A DNA stretch of 64,000 nucleotides from Kappaphycus alvarezii (lineage: Eukaryota > Rhodophyta > Florideophyceae > Gigartinales > Solieriaceae), in the NCBI GenBank assembly GCA_002205965.3, contig NADL03000001.1, forward strand, positions 868,001 through 932,000. Direction: 5' to 3'. Shown piece by piece: positions 41,606-55,169 of this stretch (position 1 is the first letter of the stretch; every line of letters begins with the position of its first letter). The translations under genes were made by a program, and so were the position numbers. The notes under the pieces were generated by a model. That model was not told the origin of the DNA and searched no databases. It saw nothing but the letters and a program-made list of their open reading frames with translations.

Positions 41606-44586
41606 AGGTGTGCAGTACACTTTTTAACAGAGTATAAAAATTCCAAAAAGAACAGAATGAATCAAATTGATAGCATTTATATTCTTGGATTTATTGCTAG
41701 AATTAAAAATTGAGGCTTACGATCCTAATAGGGAAGATATATAATTGTTAGATGCAAAAAGCTTTAAAATACACCTGAAACCCAAAACGTTGATATCATA
41801 ATACCTAAAGCTCAGAGAGCAGACATTGCGGTGTAATATAATCTTTAATGCGCTTTTAAACAGTAAAGTAGAATTCCTCGAGAATTTCTGTGTTGTTCCA
41901 TAATAGATATGGCTCAGTTTACAGTGGAAACCAGGGCTATTAAATTATTTCCTCACAATAATTGACGTCAATTCGTTGAAGTACTCGAATAGGTATTCAT
42001 GGGGAGCTTTTGGAGGAATAAATTGATATTTGCATTCCTTTCAACTACAGAAAGGTTCAGTATTATTATCAGTATACTCCAAAAACTCGAATAATTCGTT
42101 AACTCTTGGCTTTGGCTCAAAAATTCAATATTCTTTGAACTCCCTTACAAGTCCTATTTTTGATTTTAATTGACATACAAATGAATCCATACCATCTCTT
42201 GTGGCTGTTCATCTAACATATACGTATTTTTCCTTCCGATATACATCGGAAGGAAAAGTACTACAAAAAGTTGAATAATTCCCTGCAGAAATGAAATTCA
42301 ATAATAACAATAATAGTGCTCAATGATATCTAGCTCCATGGAAGCAATGTGAAGGAAATAGGAACTTTGTATTATGATGAATTCTTATTTATTGTCATTT
42401 TGTCCAGAAGTGAATGGAAACCTCAGCGATTATTAATAATAGTCCAAGCATTCAATTATTTATCATTTTTTACTGATGAGCCAACATTTAGATTATTAGT
42501 ATCAACTGGTCGAATTTTTCAAACATGTGGCGAAAGTTTTATGAACTAATGTATTATTTAATAATTTTTGCGACATAAATTAGTACCTTATCGTCGTATC
42601 ACTGGCCATGAAAGGATAAATAACACGGAATTTGGACGCTATAATCGCGGTAAATTTATCTCCTCTCGGCAATTAACAACGTGTTTTTTCACAACAATGT
42701 CCCAATTACCAATTTAGACTGGTCAGATGTTTTCTGATGAAATTTTTTTTAAGAAACGACTTATTAGAGAAAATTTATAAGAGCAGCATCATCGTCCATA
42801 ATAATAAAAATGTTTGCGAAGCCATTTATGTTTAGAAAGTTAAATTTTATCCAGAAATAAGGTTCTAATGAAGTTTTTTGTCCCTGCAAGAGGCATGAAA
42901 TCTGGAAGATTACTGGGTTTTGAAATTTTGAGAAACATAAAGTTGAGGGCAATGCAAAAGTACTGGAACGTAATTTCAAATTGATTAAAAATGTAGTTTT
43001 TGAGCTGAAATACTTGGAAGGTTACAAAGTTATCCTTTAAGATAGCAACCTCTTGGAGGGAACTTGTCGGAGTGTTTGCTGAGCTAAAATGCATAAATTT
43101 TTGCCATTTGTAGGACAATAAATATATAAATTAACTATCGAAGGTACCCAAAGAAAAGAAAATGAGCTCTAAATATGATACCTATTGGTTTCATTTTCTG
43201 TGTGTAGAATGAAACCATTTGATTTGGAGCACGAAAAAGCACCCATAAATTATTGTATGTAACGTGCTTGAGTTAGCTGCCTGCAAATTATCATAAAGCG
43301 GTAATCATTTACATAAAATAGGCAGCAAATGAAAGGAAGTTGTCGAAGAATGGAGAGCTAGTTTAATTTTCAGATGATTCTTAAAATGTTATTTAGATTA
43401 ATTACTTTATTAAAGTCCATTTTTTAATAGTAAGGATTTTTTTGGTTTGCCTGTGTCTGAAAGATATCAGAAATTGTCGTCTAGACTCTATTGTGAATTT
43501 AAAAGTCTTTCGATGAATAATATACCAGAGTTAATTAGCTCAGAAGATCCCCACAGTGTGTAGGTCGTTATTCGGATCGAATCAAAAAGGTTTTTTATTG
43601 AAATTGAAACGGAATATTTCCCGCAAGTGCTTCTTTCGAGATCTTTTTGAATGATTTAAAGACTACACCTGATGTCTTGCTCAACAAAAATATGTCCCTG
43701 TATAAATGTATTCAAGTAAAAAAGCTTAAAGAGATCGGAGAGTACTATTTGAAAGCGGCGCTTTATTGAATTCTGAAGTCTACAATATTAGAATGATCCA
43801 TACCAGAATTGTCCCGTTCAAATGACCTCTGAATACAATGTCATATAAGTACGGTCCCCACAGTTGAAACTAATTGCGATATATCATAGATTATATCCGA
43901 ATATACATACCTATCATAGTTGAGCGATTACAATTGATTTTGGTTCATTCTGCGCATACAATGGCCTACAGGTAGATGAAAAGATATCTGTCGACAGTAT
44001 AAAACCTGGGCAAGAGGTGTTTCTCCAAAGAGAAGAATCTCCGCCCACCTTACAAAAGGGAAAGGACGTTTTCTATTGACCTAAATTTATGAAAAAAAGT
44101 TAATTTGTGCGTTTGAACGCGATTGCGAGGCCAAAATAATCAGTTTATTTGTCAGAAACATATTTAGGATTTTCAAGATTATGTGCCTTCAAGAGGAATG
44201 ATGAAAGTCTTAAGCAAAAGTCTTTAGCCATCTATTTCGCGATCTTCAAAGAATCTTTTGAAACAGCCTTTACGAAATATAATACCGCAAATTCTGAGAG
44301 TATCATTTTATTGCTGGTACGTCTAGCGGGGGAATTTAACTTCTAATTTATCATATCAGGTGCTTACTGGAATTCATAAGCGTAAACTTTGACCTCTGTA
44401 ATTTAAAAAATTCTTCTCACTTTGGCCGTAGCTGTAGTATAATTGCGGATGGTACAGTGGGAGGACCGTTTACGAAATCGGATTAGGTACTTACCCATGT
44501 GCGATCCGGATTGACGGTGAGAGTATTCATTGTATTTGACAGTGTAATGTAGCTAACTGTAAGTAGGTAGATACTTATTAGCTTAC
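41606..44586. other. AT-rich gene-free block, first part
   Basis: Base composition drops abruptly after the Tc1 element to roughly one third G+C. Frames are all under about 95 codons, on both strands, with no domain. No satellite period and no RNA gene is apparent. Contains one notable hairpin at 42228-42257. Confidence 0.6.
42228..42257. other. Perfect 13-bp hairpin
   Basis: TTTTCCTTCCGAT (42228-42240) and ATCGGAAGGAAAA (42245-42257) are exact complements around a 4-nt ATAC loop. Such a stem is unlikely by chance in AT-rich DNA. It might be a transposon end, a small RNA precursor or a secondary-structure element; nothing adjacent decides. Confidence 0.6.
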
Positions 44587-44965
44587 TGCATATATTTATT
44601 TGAGTCTAAAACCCCGGGACGGCCTGTACATAAGGCCGCCGCCGACCTCAGCCGCTGACAGTAAAAGTAAGGCAATTTATCTGTGAAGCATTACTTATCG
44701 GTAAACTGTCCTCGATTAGCCGTCATTCATGCTTGGTTTCCTTCTTTGCGCCCTTTTTTAGGTCGTTCCCACTGTTTACCGCCCAGACGCGCGTTTAAGA
44801 CGGATTCTTTTCACCCTGGGTTTGTCGCCCCCTTCCTTTTCCGCGGCGTTCCCACCATTGAGCCCTGTCTTAATTCGGTATCTACGGTACGAACCTGCGC
44901 TATCGACGCATTTGGTGATCCTCTACCTATTACCGCGAGCGGGGTTGCGTAGAGTAAATAATGCA
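44587..44965. mobile_element. GC-rich island with imperfect inverted ends (candidate short non-autonomous element)
   Basis: Within the AT-rich block about 380 bp is markedly richer in G+C (CCCCGGGACGGCC, GGCCGCCGCCGACC). The left edge reads TGCATATATTTATTTGAG then AACCCCG. The right edge, on the complementary strand, reads TGCATTATTTACTC then AACCCCG. This suggests terminal inverted repeats of about 30 bp with gaps. No coding region. A solo LTR or a foreign fragment are alternatives. Confidence 0.4.
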
Positions 44966-47900
44966 TTTTAGCTCAAGCAGCTGTAAATTTTTGTATTGTT
45001 GATATCATAGAAGCATTTCTATCTGCTTTGAGCAGAATTTATAGCTTATCAGACGCTTATTCAAGAATTTTGTGAGACTTGTGAAGATTAGGTGCCAATA
45101 AGATCTGCAAATAGTAAATCAGGCTTTCGTTGAAGAATTTCGAAGATTCGAGTGGAGTAAGGAAACTAATACAGTACTTAAGCTTTTCCTGCAAAGATGG
45201 GAGTTATATAGTGAATTAATATTGAATTTCATTTACACAATTAGATCTCTTGTAGAGTTGCTATTTGACATAGGGTCTCATTTTCAATTAAAGTTACTGC
45301 GCTTCGTGCACTTTTATATATTTAATTTGCGTTGAGAAATCATTTGCGCTGTAATAAAATAAGAACTTGAAATCAATGATTTTCAGCCAAATAAGATAGA
45401 GTGAAGGATAAGTATGCAGCGGAAATAAGAAAACTGGGCCTCCACTATCAGCCTCGCGCACAAGGACGAGAAATCACCGCAATTATGATATCTACGTAAA
45501 ATATATGCATCCAAGCCAAGTAGAACCCCTATTAATACCGCAACAGATGAATTGCATGCGGAATGGAAACAAAATATGAGTTTTAACATAACCACTACAT
45601 ATGAAATCCATGAGAATTCTCTCTGACAAGTATGAATAATTAAGAGTAGCTGCGGTTTCATGTGAATACAACCAGCGCTGTAGCACATCAACTCAGAACG
45701 GCCTATCACCATAATTATCCTTCTCAACGAATAGCAAAGGGGCGGTGAATGCATAGACGCATCTTTTTCTCGAGTAAAATACGTCTAGACGGTATGACCG
45801 TTAAGTTATTTTTGAGTTTTAATAGACAAGAATACACCACTTCCGTCCATTGCAGAACGAAAAGAAATATTTTGAGTTTAATCCGGAAGTAACTTAATTT
45901 GTAACGGACATGTGTCTTAAATAACTGAATGAAAATGCCAACAAGCTTCTGAATGGTACATTGAAGCACTTGAATGGTACTTTGAGTGCGAAAATGACGG
46001 TAATTATATGAACATAACCCAAATTGCAGCTCATAGTAGAGTAAATGAGGTGGTGAAGTAATATCGCTTTGACAAACGAAGAACATTCCCAACACGTAAA
46101 ATTTCCATTATAGTTTTTGGTCGAAAAAAAAGTAGTAAAGTTTATTCGAAGGAACAGAATTTGGCCGCGGACCACGATAGAAAACTATTATGGAACAGAA
46201 GAAAAGTCTATTGCGCGTCGGTTTGATTAAAAGTAACGAGTAGTCGGATGGTCAAAGAAAAGAAGTGATTTTCTGCGAACGGAAGCGAGTTCTGATTTGC
46301 TCTTGCGCAAAGGTATAGACGTAAACTTTAATTTAATTTTAAGTGAGTCAGATATGTTCTGACCATAATTGCTTTTGAATAATCGTATCAACTGAAATTA
46401 ATTCCTGATGATCAGAATTAAGAGGTAAACCTCTGAATCCCATATTTTATTACTGCGAAAGCTTAATTGCAGCATTAACCTCAAAAGTGATGCGATAAGA
46501 TATTACCGAGCTGATTATGTATTTTGCAGCATCTCTAAGGTGTCTACCAGGCATTGTGGTTCTCACGATACTATGTGTAACTACAGAAGAGGCCATTCAA
46601 GTACAAGAAAAGTCGATTTTAAAGTTAGATTCAGCAGATTAATAACGTTCAAATTATCATATAAAGTAAATGGTAAGGATTGGACAGAATAGCCTTACCA
46701 TTTATGTTCCAAGGGGAGATATATCAACTAACACCTATATATTGATAAAACATTTTTTTGCCGAGGGGTGGATAAGAGAAACCTTCGATATGTGCTGTCA
46801 TATTGCGTAACACAAAATCAATCGGCTGTATTTGTGGAAAGGTGGGACTGGGAGGGAAAATTGACTAATTTATTGTTATAAACTTTGTTTTTGACTTATC
46901 GAAGCCATTTTACTAGATTGAAAAGCTTACATGGATTCCGTAAACGGGTTTGGGAGATTATATAGTATCCTTTATTGTATGAGAAATATATTGAGGCAAT
47001 GCTGGAGCTCTGCCATGGTTGTCAGCGCTGACCTCATTTTACGCATTGAACAGGAAGTTTTATTCATTGTATTTGGCGCATCTGTTATTCATCTCTTGTT
47101 TCGCGGCATATTAAAGCTGTATCTCATCTTAGTATTACGAGACCTTAGAGATTACAGCCCACAGCCCTGAAAGATGCGAAAAGATGCGTTAGACATGTGG
47201 AAGTGCAGCAAACTTACATATTGATTACATATCTTGGATTTAGTAAACATTTCAGGTCTGGTAGGGTTCAGTCGTATAATTTTTCAATTTGAAGGTCTAG
47301 AATAGATTGATTACTCAATTTTCACAAAAAATGTATTATTAATGCGAAATATTTCTGATATGTGCTGAAACTAAGCCCTTGTACAGTATATAAACGAGAG
47401 GTGAAATGTAACGAAATAGACAGAGGGACAATAAAGTTATCGAAAGTGGCCAATTTAAGCAATATTCAAAAACGAGTCAAAATTTTTATACCAAAACATT
47501 TCATGAAATGATACTTTTTTTCTTCTATTTTTGTATTTGGCGATAAGAAAAAGCAAAAAACAAGAAGTAATATAGTTTTCTACCTCCAGTTAGGAAAATA
47601 TTTTTGCGCCTTCCAATTACCTTTTTTACAGATGAGAGGAATCCAAAAGGGAGAAGGTACTTTCGGTGACGTCAAACAAAATTTTGGAGAGAAATCTGAC
47701 ATCACGGACTTTCACAAAAAATTGTAGTTAACTGAAGCAGACTTCAGAAGCTGGTATAGGTATAGATATAATGAAATAAAGTTATTAAAACGTTCGGCTA
47801 CGATTTCCGACAAATTCAGCCACATTCTACAGCCAAAGAGACGACATCACATAAAATGCTTTTTCAACTCGAAAATTGCATTTAAAAATGCCACCAAGCA

Positions 47901-48280
47901 GAAATAATTGTCCCATTTGCCTCCCGAATTCCAGAAAATTCGAAAAATTTCTGGAGTCTGGTGAAAAGATAGGTATAAAATTATTACCCGGAGTTCAGTT
48001 CGCTAAAAAATTGAGAAATAACTAAGATTAATGTCAATGAATTTAAAAATGAATTTCTCTACAAATGGTTCCGCAGAATCTGGTGAAAAAACTTGAATTG
48101 AGTATATAAAATGGGAACTCAGTATATCGCAGTGTTCATATGGTGAAATTTTTGAAGATGTGGTTTCAAATATTTTTTTACGTCTCTACAAGTTTCCTTG
48201 TAACATTCTTTTGTAAATGGAATTGAGAAGTTTTTAGCATGAATCCAGACAGCTGCGAATTCGTTTTAGGCCTCGGAAGA
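44966..48280. other. AT-rich gene-free block, second part
   Basis: Again about one third G+C with only short, unrecognised frames (longest about 123 codons, minus, near 45.4-46.1 kb). No repeats longer than a few tens of bases seen by eye. Some similar short phrases recur near 47.95 and 48.08 kb (TCTGGTGAAAA). Confidence 0.5.
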
Positions 48281-48922
48281 ATTGTAAGAAGAACACGTTT
48301 ATTGTCTACGACAGAGAAGGAGCTTGTTTTCAACGTTCATCTCATCTCGACTGACAACACCCAACCTTCGCTTCATCTCGCTCGGCGCCCGCGCACGGCG
48401 TGGGCGCCGGACCTTCATCCGGCTCTTCCTGAGGAGATTGCCCGCCACGGCTGCAGAGCTCTCGCTGCAACGTTCTTGTCGATGGCCACATCGAGTGGAT
48501 TGCCTCTCCGCGCCCCCAGAGCACGTGGGACGAACTAGGAAGGGTGTATAAGGATGGCTCTACTACTCGAACAAGGTTTGCGAAGTCCTCCGTACCCTGC
48601 CGCACTCAAATCTTCCGTCATTTTGACGGACTGTGAGGGTTGTGGTCTTCACAGCCTTGCGGGCTTGTCGTCAAGCTCTCTCGTCCGGAGTTCTCGCCGT
48701 TGTCGTCGCCGTCTCTGTCTGTAAGCCTATGTGCTTACAGCGGGAATTTTTTAAGCCTTCTGAATCCCCGGTTCAGGTGGTGGAGTTTTCTTCCGGTCCC
48801 TTTTTCGCTTGAGGGGGCAGTCGGTTCAGCCATTGCCCGGAGTCGTCCGTCTAGCAGAACCCGAGGTCCTGTGTAGTGCGGACTTGTCTTCAAACAATAA
48901 AGCGTCATTCTTCTTCTTCTTT
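48281..48922. mobile_element. GC-rich island with terminal inverted repeats (candidate MITE or solo LTR)
   Basis: A 640-bp GC-rich segment lies in AT-rich DNA. The left end reads AAGAAGAACACGTTTATTGT; the right end on the opposite strand reads AAGAAGAATGACGCTTTATTGT, giving about 20 bp of imperfect inverted repeat. Near the right end AATAAAG resembles a polyadenylation signal. Frames inside (99 and 75 codons, plus) are Arg/Pro/Leu-rich with no known domain. The inverted ends favour a non-autonomous DNA element; the polyadenylation-like box would also suit a solo LTR. Confidence 0.5.
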
Positions 48923-51900
48923 ATTGAAAATAAGAATGATATAAAGTATGAGTGTAAAAGATTTTTGATTCTTCTCTCCAGATAAAATGCATGAAGATAT
49001 TTATAACATATTTTTCTGAGGCGACCATCCGGAATTTTTGAAAAATGATATATAATTGGTGAAAATGGAGCATATTCTTTTTCCTTAATGTAATATATAG
49101 AAGCTCCATTTCAGACAAAGAAATAAAATTTGTATTTTTTTGAAAATATGGGGATTTACTCCCCTTAAGGCCCCGCTTAGAATAATTGAGAGCAACATGG
49201 TTTCCTTTGGGTCCGAAGTTACTGTATAGAAGGTAACTTTAAAGAGGGATATGAAGGTGTCAGAGACTTCATTTTTGACGCTATGCAGGTATTTTTGCCT
49301 AAATGTAAGCCTATGTAGAAGGAGAAATGTGCGCCAACTGGAAACGAGAAGCTGAATGAACTGGTAAAGAACGGAACAAAGAGAATGTATTATGTTATAT
49401 ATCGCTTTTGAATAAAATAGAGGCTATCAAGTACGAATTGTGCTAGTAAAATTGTACTTCATCCTGACGCTAGATTATAAAGCACGTAAGAAACTCGGAT
49501 AACAGGTATCTTATAAATCATACCATATTTAACCATAAGATAGAACCGGGTGGCGACAAATTGAAAGAAAATAAAATACGAGTTAAAAATCGTATGACTA
49601 AAAAGGGGTACATTTCTATTAGGTGCGATAACTATCAAATAGTCTACACAGCAATGATCCGTAACCACATCTTTTAGAATATATAATTTACCCTAACCAA
49701 TTTACGATAAAATAATCGGCACATTGACTGGAATTCACATTCACAGACACAATTGTGACCAAAGTTATAGTCAAATAGTCAATAAGCCCACTTTATGCCA
49801 AAAGAAGTTACTGCAGCAAGAGCTCTGCAATGTATCATAATATACATTTGAGAAAGAAAATTTTCAGTGTTAACGGATCACAAAGGTACGGGAATAGTTA
49901 TATCGTACACAGAAGTTTTCAAAATTAACGATACTAGCAAACGTATAATGAGTAACTAAATATAATTGAAGTACTCGGGAAAGGAGTTTTAATTTATGCA
50001 ATGTACACTCCAGAATTATTTTCTCAGATCTGCTCATCAAGTAAACCAAGTATAATGATTCCAAATGGCCCAAAATAATTTTAGCACGACAAAATGTCTA
50101 AGTCAAAATTTTTTGAGGGAAGTCCTTAGCACTCTCTTGAATCAAATATACTTGTGCGGTAGTGTAACAGTAATAATTTTATCTCCAAATAGCCGTGTTG
50201 AAACGTAAATTACATCCTGATGTAAATATGTCCGTTTCCATGGCGCAGAAGGGGGTTTCAAATCTAGTTTAAGTCTGCCTGAATTAAATACGAGCGCGTA
50301 GAAGGGGGTTTCAGTTTAGTTTAAGTCTGAATGAATCAAATGCGAGAAAATAATAAATATATTTACTGAAACTGGTTAAAAGTATTCCAAGGCTTGTGAC
50401 GGTAGGGTAAAAAGTTTATTCGCACTACAACTCGTTTCGATTCGATTTTTTTGTGTCAATTTTATTTAATGTTTACGTGTTTCAATTGTTTTTTTCAAGT
50501 TCTGGCCCATGAAATAATAGTAGATGAGTGTTTTCTGAATTTTTGAGGCCATTGAATACACTACTATTTGATGAAGTTTCCATCTTTCACTAAACTTCCG
50601 GTGTCAAAAAACAATTGAATTTTTTCGTTTTTCCCCTCTTTCCGCGTAACTCTGTCACGGAAGATCCGGCAAGTCACCATTTGTTCCTTATTCGGCTGCT
50701 TTCATATGTAACTATTTTTCGAAGATCTGAACAGCACTCCTTATGATTCCATTGTCAAAAAAGTTGCAAAAAATTGTACACTTATTTGGCTGCCTCTAAA
50801 TAGCGCTATCAGTCTGTAGTGGTATGAAAAGATGGTTGCGTTGTAAAAATATGAGAATTTTTAGTTTTCTGGGAGTCGAACACCAGGCAGGCCGAGCAAA
50901 CCCCATTTTTCAGAGTAGAAGATATACAAGCCAACACAGTGCTATTTTTTGTGGTGTCTTTCGATCTTCTCGATGATACAGAATCAAACAAAAAAGGGTT
51001 CCGCAGCGTGATTTTGCTATCGAATGTCTCTACAGCCAGAACAGGGGTTGGGAAGAATTACAGCTTACGGTAGACCCATGCATGTTCTAGTGTCATCAAA
51101 TCTAGCTCATCGCTCGGATTAAAATCATGATAGTAGTCTATCAAGTTCCTACAAACGTTATTGTGACATCCAACTGAAAGATGTTAGTGCCTTTGCTTGA
51201 GAAAGTATTCTTTAGGGTGCTTAGATCCCCATGGTGGGGAAGATTAGGATTTTTATCCATTTAAATGGCCTGAAAGTTTTCTAAAAAACGGTAATGGAAC
51301 AAATTATTACATTTTTTGTGCTTATAAGGAAGATTTTTCCTAATAGTTTCACCTTTGAACCAGTAGCAGTTTATGAATTAAGCCATACAATGGATCTCTA
51401 GCGTAGAGCTGGTTCAAGGTTAAACTAATGGGAACCTTTAACCTGCAATAAGATTGAGAGTGCTTCATATTGGCATTGACTGAATGGGACGCACATACGG
51501 GTAAATTATACGGAAGAGAGACGCGGAGATCGAATATGCAAGAATAATGGATCCGAATCGGGCCTATGGGGTTCAGAAGGAGTTAGAGGTAGGAAGACGG
51601 GGAAAAAATAAAGGTAAAGCTGTTCATATGAGACGTGAGCGATCAATATATCAGAGAGGAGGGTCTCTAAGCACTTTGAGTTAGAATAAATATGGACTGG
51701 GGCAAGAAGGGATAGCGGGATCGTCGAAATCATGTTGGACGAGTATATTGAAAGGAGTATTTGAAACAGGAGAAGGAAAGGGATATTTTGAATACGGTGT
51801 CAGATCTATATTTAAGGCGTGTCAAGTGGTTTCGATTGCAAGAAGAAGCAGTTTGAATGGTCTGATTGGAAAATAGGTGATGAAGCGGAAAGCGAAACTG

Positions 51901-54900
51901 CTAGAGTGGAGAAGGATACGTCAAGTGCTACTTGCTTCAAGCTGAATTGGGATTTCGGTGCTCTTGGAGAAGTGAGACTAATTAACTCGACCGACATTTT
52001 CTAAAGGGTTTTCCAAACCCCAAAGATATTTGCAAATGTAACTAATAAATTTTTCCTGGTGTGAATGGCGAAATAATCGTCACTTTCTTACCAAAATGAG
52101 TAGCTCCAATACCACAATCCTCATTTTAAGACGATAGTTAACCTTCGACTTCGAGGATCTTTTTCCCCTATAGTAAGCTACTTTTTAGACCTAAAATATA
52201 GAAAAGATCCAGTTAAGAGAATCAAAAAAGCTCTGTTTGTTTGTATAGGCTAAAGCTTAATTTCCTATTACTCGTCCTATTCGCATCTCTAAAATAATTT
52301 TTTTCCTTTTCGAGCTTAAAATTAATGCACCCCAAACAGTTTTTTCCATATTGCCTGGGTACACAATGATTTATCTCTCGTGTTCACCTAAAAACACAAG
52401 GACACATAGCTTTTGAATCCCAGATTCGCTTCTGTGCCACCACTATTCGGGTATTTCTCCTGTTTTTTCTGGCTACTTCTCATTTCCAGTCATTACGTTT
52501 ATTTAACGATTTAATGGAAACATTCTGTTATTCACTTCAGTCCTTCTGAATTCTTTTCAAGAATATGTTGCCAGTAGTATATCACGCAGTAGAATCTATC
52601 CTAATATTATATATGATAATGGATGACAAATATTCCCATTCACTCGAGAACAATAAGAAAATACTACATTCATGAAATTGCAGCTCTATACCATCATGAA
52701 TGGGACATCAAAGATGTTTAGAGCACTTAGAGGCACAGGGTTCAAAAAATATTGTTGTATTTTGAAAAATATTTGAGACTCTTCGTGTCTGGCTACCAAG
52801 TATCTCACAGGGAAAATCAACTTAGATGGAAGTAATTCAAAATCAACAGAGAGATGATTTTTTGGCCACCGATTGCAATGATTTTTGAAGCATAAGGACT
52901 ACATAAAGGGCGTTAGCGTAGTTTATGTCTATTTGTATAGGATATGGTATTCATAAAGAGTGAAAAGATAATTAGAGACTGCGGAATCATTGGAAAACAA
53001 TTAAATCTGTGCACCTTGAAATAGCGCTGTAATTTGCACGAAATTGAAACATTTCCATGCAAACGCTTATGAAGGAAGCCTCGCATTGCACAAAACTTTC
53101 TAATTTTCTTCCACGACCTGTTTATTACATACGATATTTGTGTAATATACATAACCAGTCTTATTTTGTGCATATATTGTACTTTTCCAAGAACAATGAT
53201 AATTTTTGCGAGTCATAAGCTTTACGAAAGCACTTAATTGAAAAAGATCTGTCAGATTCTTTTATACAAAAAGGTAGGAAAGTAGTGACAATTGATTTCA
53301 GCTTTCTGAAATTCAAGGATAGAGCGTAAGAGTAAAATGGGGCAGAAAACTATTAGAAACCAGTGAATGCTACAATTTGATTACATTTTATATTTTTAAT
53401 GTCTTCTTGAACCCTTACAGAGCTAAAAATTAAAAATAAATATTTAATTTAAATCTTCTTGAAATTGCCTAGTTTGCACATAGTTCTGGGTAATCAAAAA
53501 ATTGGAAGAGATATAGGCGTACCGTGAAGATTATTGACATATTTTCTAATGATAGACAAAGAATAGCACTGGGAACTATTTGAGTATTGATTGTAAGCTA
53601 GTCTTCTGGAAGAAGAGCTGAGTCATACTGTGCTTTTGCAATACTCTCATTGTCAAAAACATTTTGAGAAGATGCTATGGGTTCCAGGCTAATAAAATGC
53701 GACTGCAGTGAAAAGGCAATGGGAAGAAAATTGCAGACGAGCAAATCCCTTAAGATATCTACTTGACAAATATCTATACCAAAATATTCCTGGATGATGG
53801 AAAAAAGAGTTTCCTTAACTTCATTCAGGCAACGCATTACCCGTACCGTACCAAGAACCTTGAAGGAAGTTTGATAAATACTACAATTTTAAAAATTTAG
53901 AAAATATTTACTTAGTCAGTATTTTATGTCCCTCTTTAAATGATTTTGGTTTTTGCTCTTCTTACAGTCTTTCTTCCCGAAAAAATAATCTTCCATATAG
54001 AGACAGTAAGTATCAAAATTCGAACTAAATAGAATAACAGTGGTTTCTAAAAAAGCCTTGATAACCACTACTGGAAGCAGTACTTCTCTGCTTCGGGGCG
54101 GACAAGTTGCTCATTTTCCTCAAATTCGAGGTTCAAATATGCAAGAAAGGATTTGTTGTCAATTTTTTCAACAATTAAATTTTTAGACCTGCATATGTTA
54201 TCGATGTAGATCTTTGGTGCGTTACAAAAAATTCGCAGACATTACACTGGCGTTTTTTATTGGTGCACTTACATCGGTCCCTTTTGTAACTACGGTATTG
54301 TAGACTAGGCAGCGGCCCACAGTGCGACGCTGGATTCTTACAAGTGGGAAATAATTGAATGTATGTAATTTTGCGAGCCAGCGAGAAATGGGGCAGGTTG
54401 CTGGTATGGACAATTTACACATCATCTGATAGGACGGAGGTCGGTCTGGGTGTCTCTTGTTTACTTAAATTTGGTTACTTCCGGCTGTTTCTGATTGAGA
54501 GGGAACTAATGACATTGAAGGCAGCAATAAGCGACAAAAAAAGATAGTATTTGAACGAATATTTTTCGTTTTGTTAGATAAAGTTCACCGAAAGATGTCA
54601 TTACATACCCTGGGTTTCCGTACGCGTCATCTGCTGCAATGAGAGCCCACTTTGGCATTATGTTAACATTATGAGTTGATTGAGCTTATTCAACTGAGAT
54701 TCTGTCGAGTCATGAGCAGAGCTATCATGTGTAGCAAAAAAGGTTGCAGTTTGCTGTAGCAGCAGCAGCATACACACAAGGCAACAAACTTTTTCGGTTG
54801 TAGCAATTCCTTGGATCTGCATTGTCTGATTTTTCTGGATGTCATTCCGAATTTTATATACAATCTAATAACGCTGCAAATACAAATAAATTCTGTCCTG

Positions 54901-55169
54901 AAAGCAGTTATTTGTCTCAATCTGCTAAGATTCTTCATTATCATTATATTATCATTATCCTCATTATTATAAGGAAATACAATAGGATATATTTTATTAG
55001 TCATATCAAGAATTATTTTATGAAAACATAGATGATTTTTAGTTTACTTTATGACGATTATTGAATAGTGTTTAAATACGCTCGTGGTAAAATGAAGCCC
55101 TAGTGAGCTCTTATTGTGAATTTCATCAACAAACCGGATTTTGGGATGTCGTTGTAGGTGATCGATTGA
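48923..55169. other. AT-rich gene-free block, third part
   Basis: About 6.2 kb at roughly one third G+C. The longest frames are about 104 codons, without motif. A 53-bp unit is tandemly duplicated at 50243-50348 (GCG.AGAAGGGGGTTTCA twice). Near 55.0 kb composition begins to rise toward the second Copia fossil. No RNA gene or known repeat otherwise. Confidence 0.55.
50243..50348. repeat. Two-copy tandem repeat, 53-bp unit
   Basis: GAAGGGGGTTTCA followed by TAGTTTAAGTCTG and GAAT.AAAT.CGAG occurs twice in a row with few differences. Confidence 0.7.

Noticed and set aside
44149-47170. Organelle-derived or viral genes in the AT-rich block
   Set aside because: Frames of 65-123 codons show no mitochondrial, plastid or viral protein motif.
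41606-55169. Repeat-induced point mutation as the cause of the AT-rich block
   Set aside because: CpA words remain common by eye and no decayed transposon proteins are readable there. A dinucleotide count would decide.
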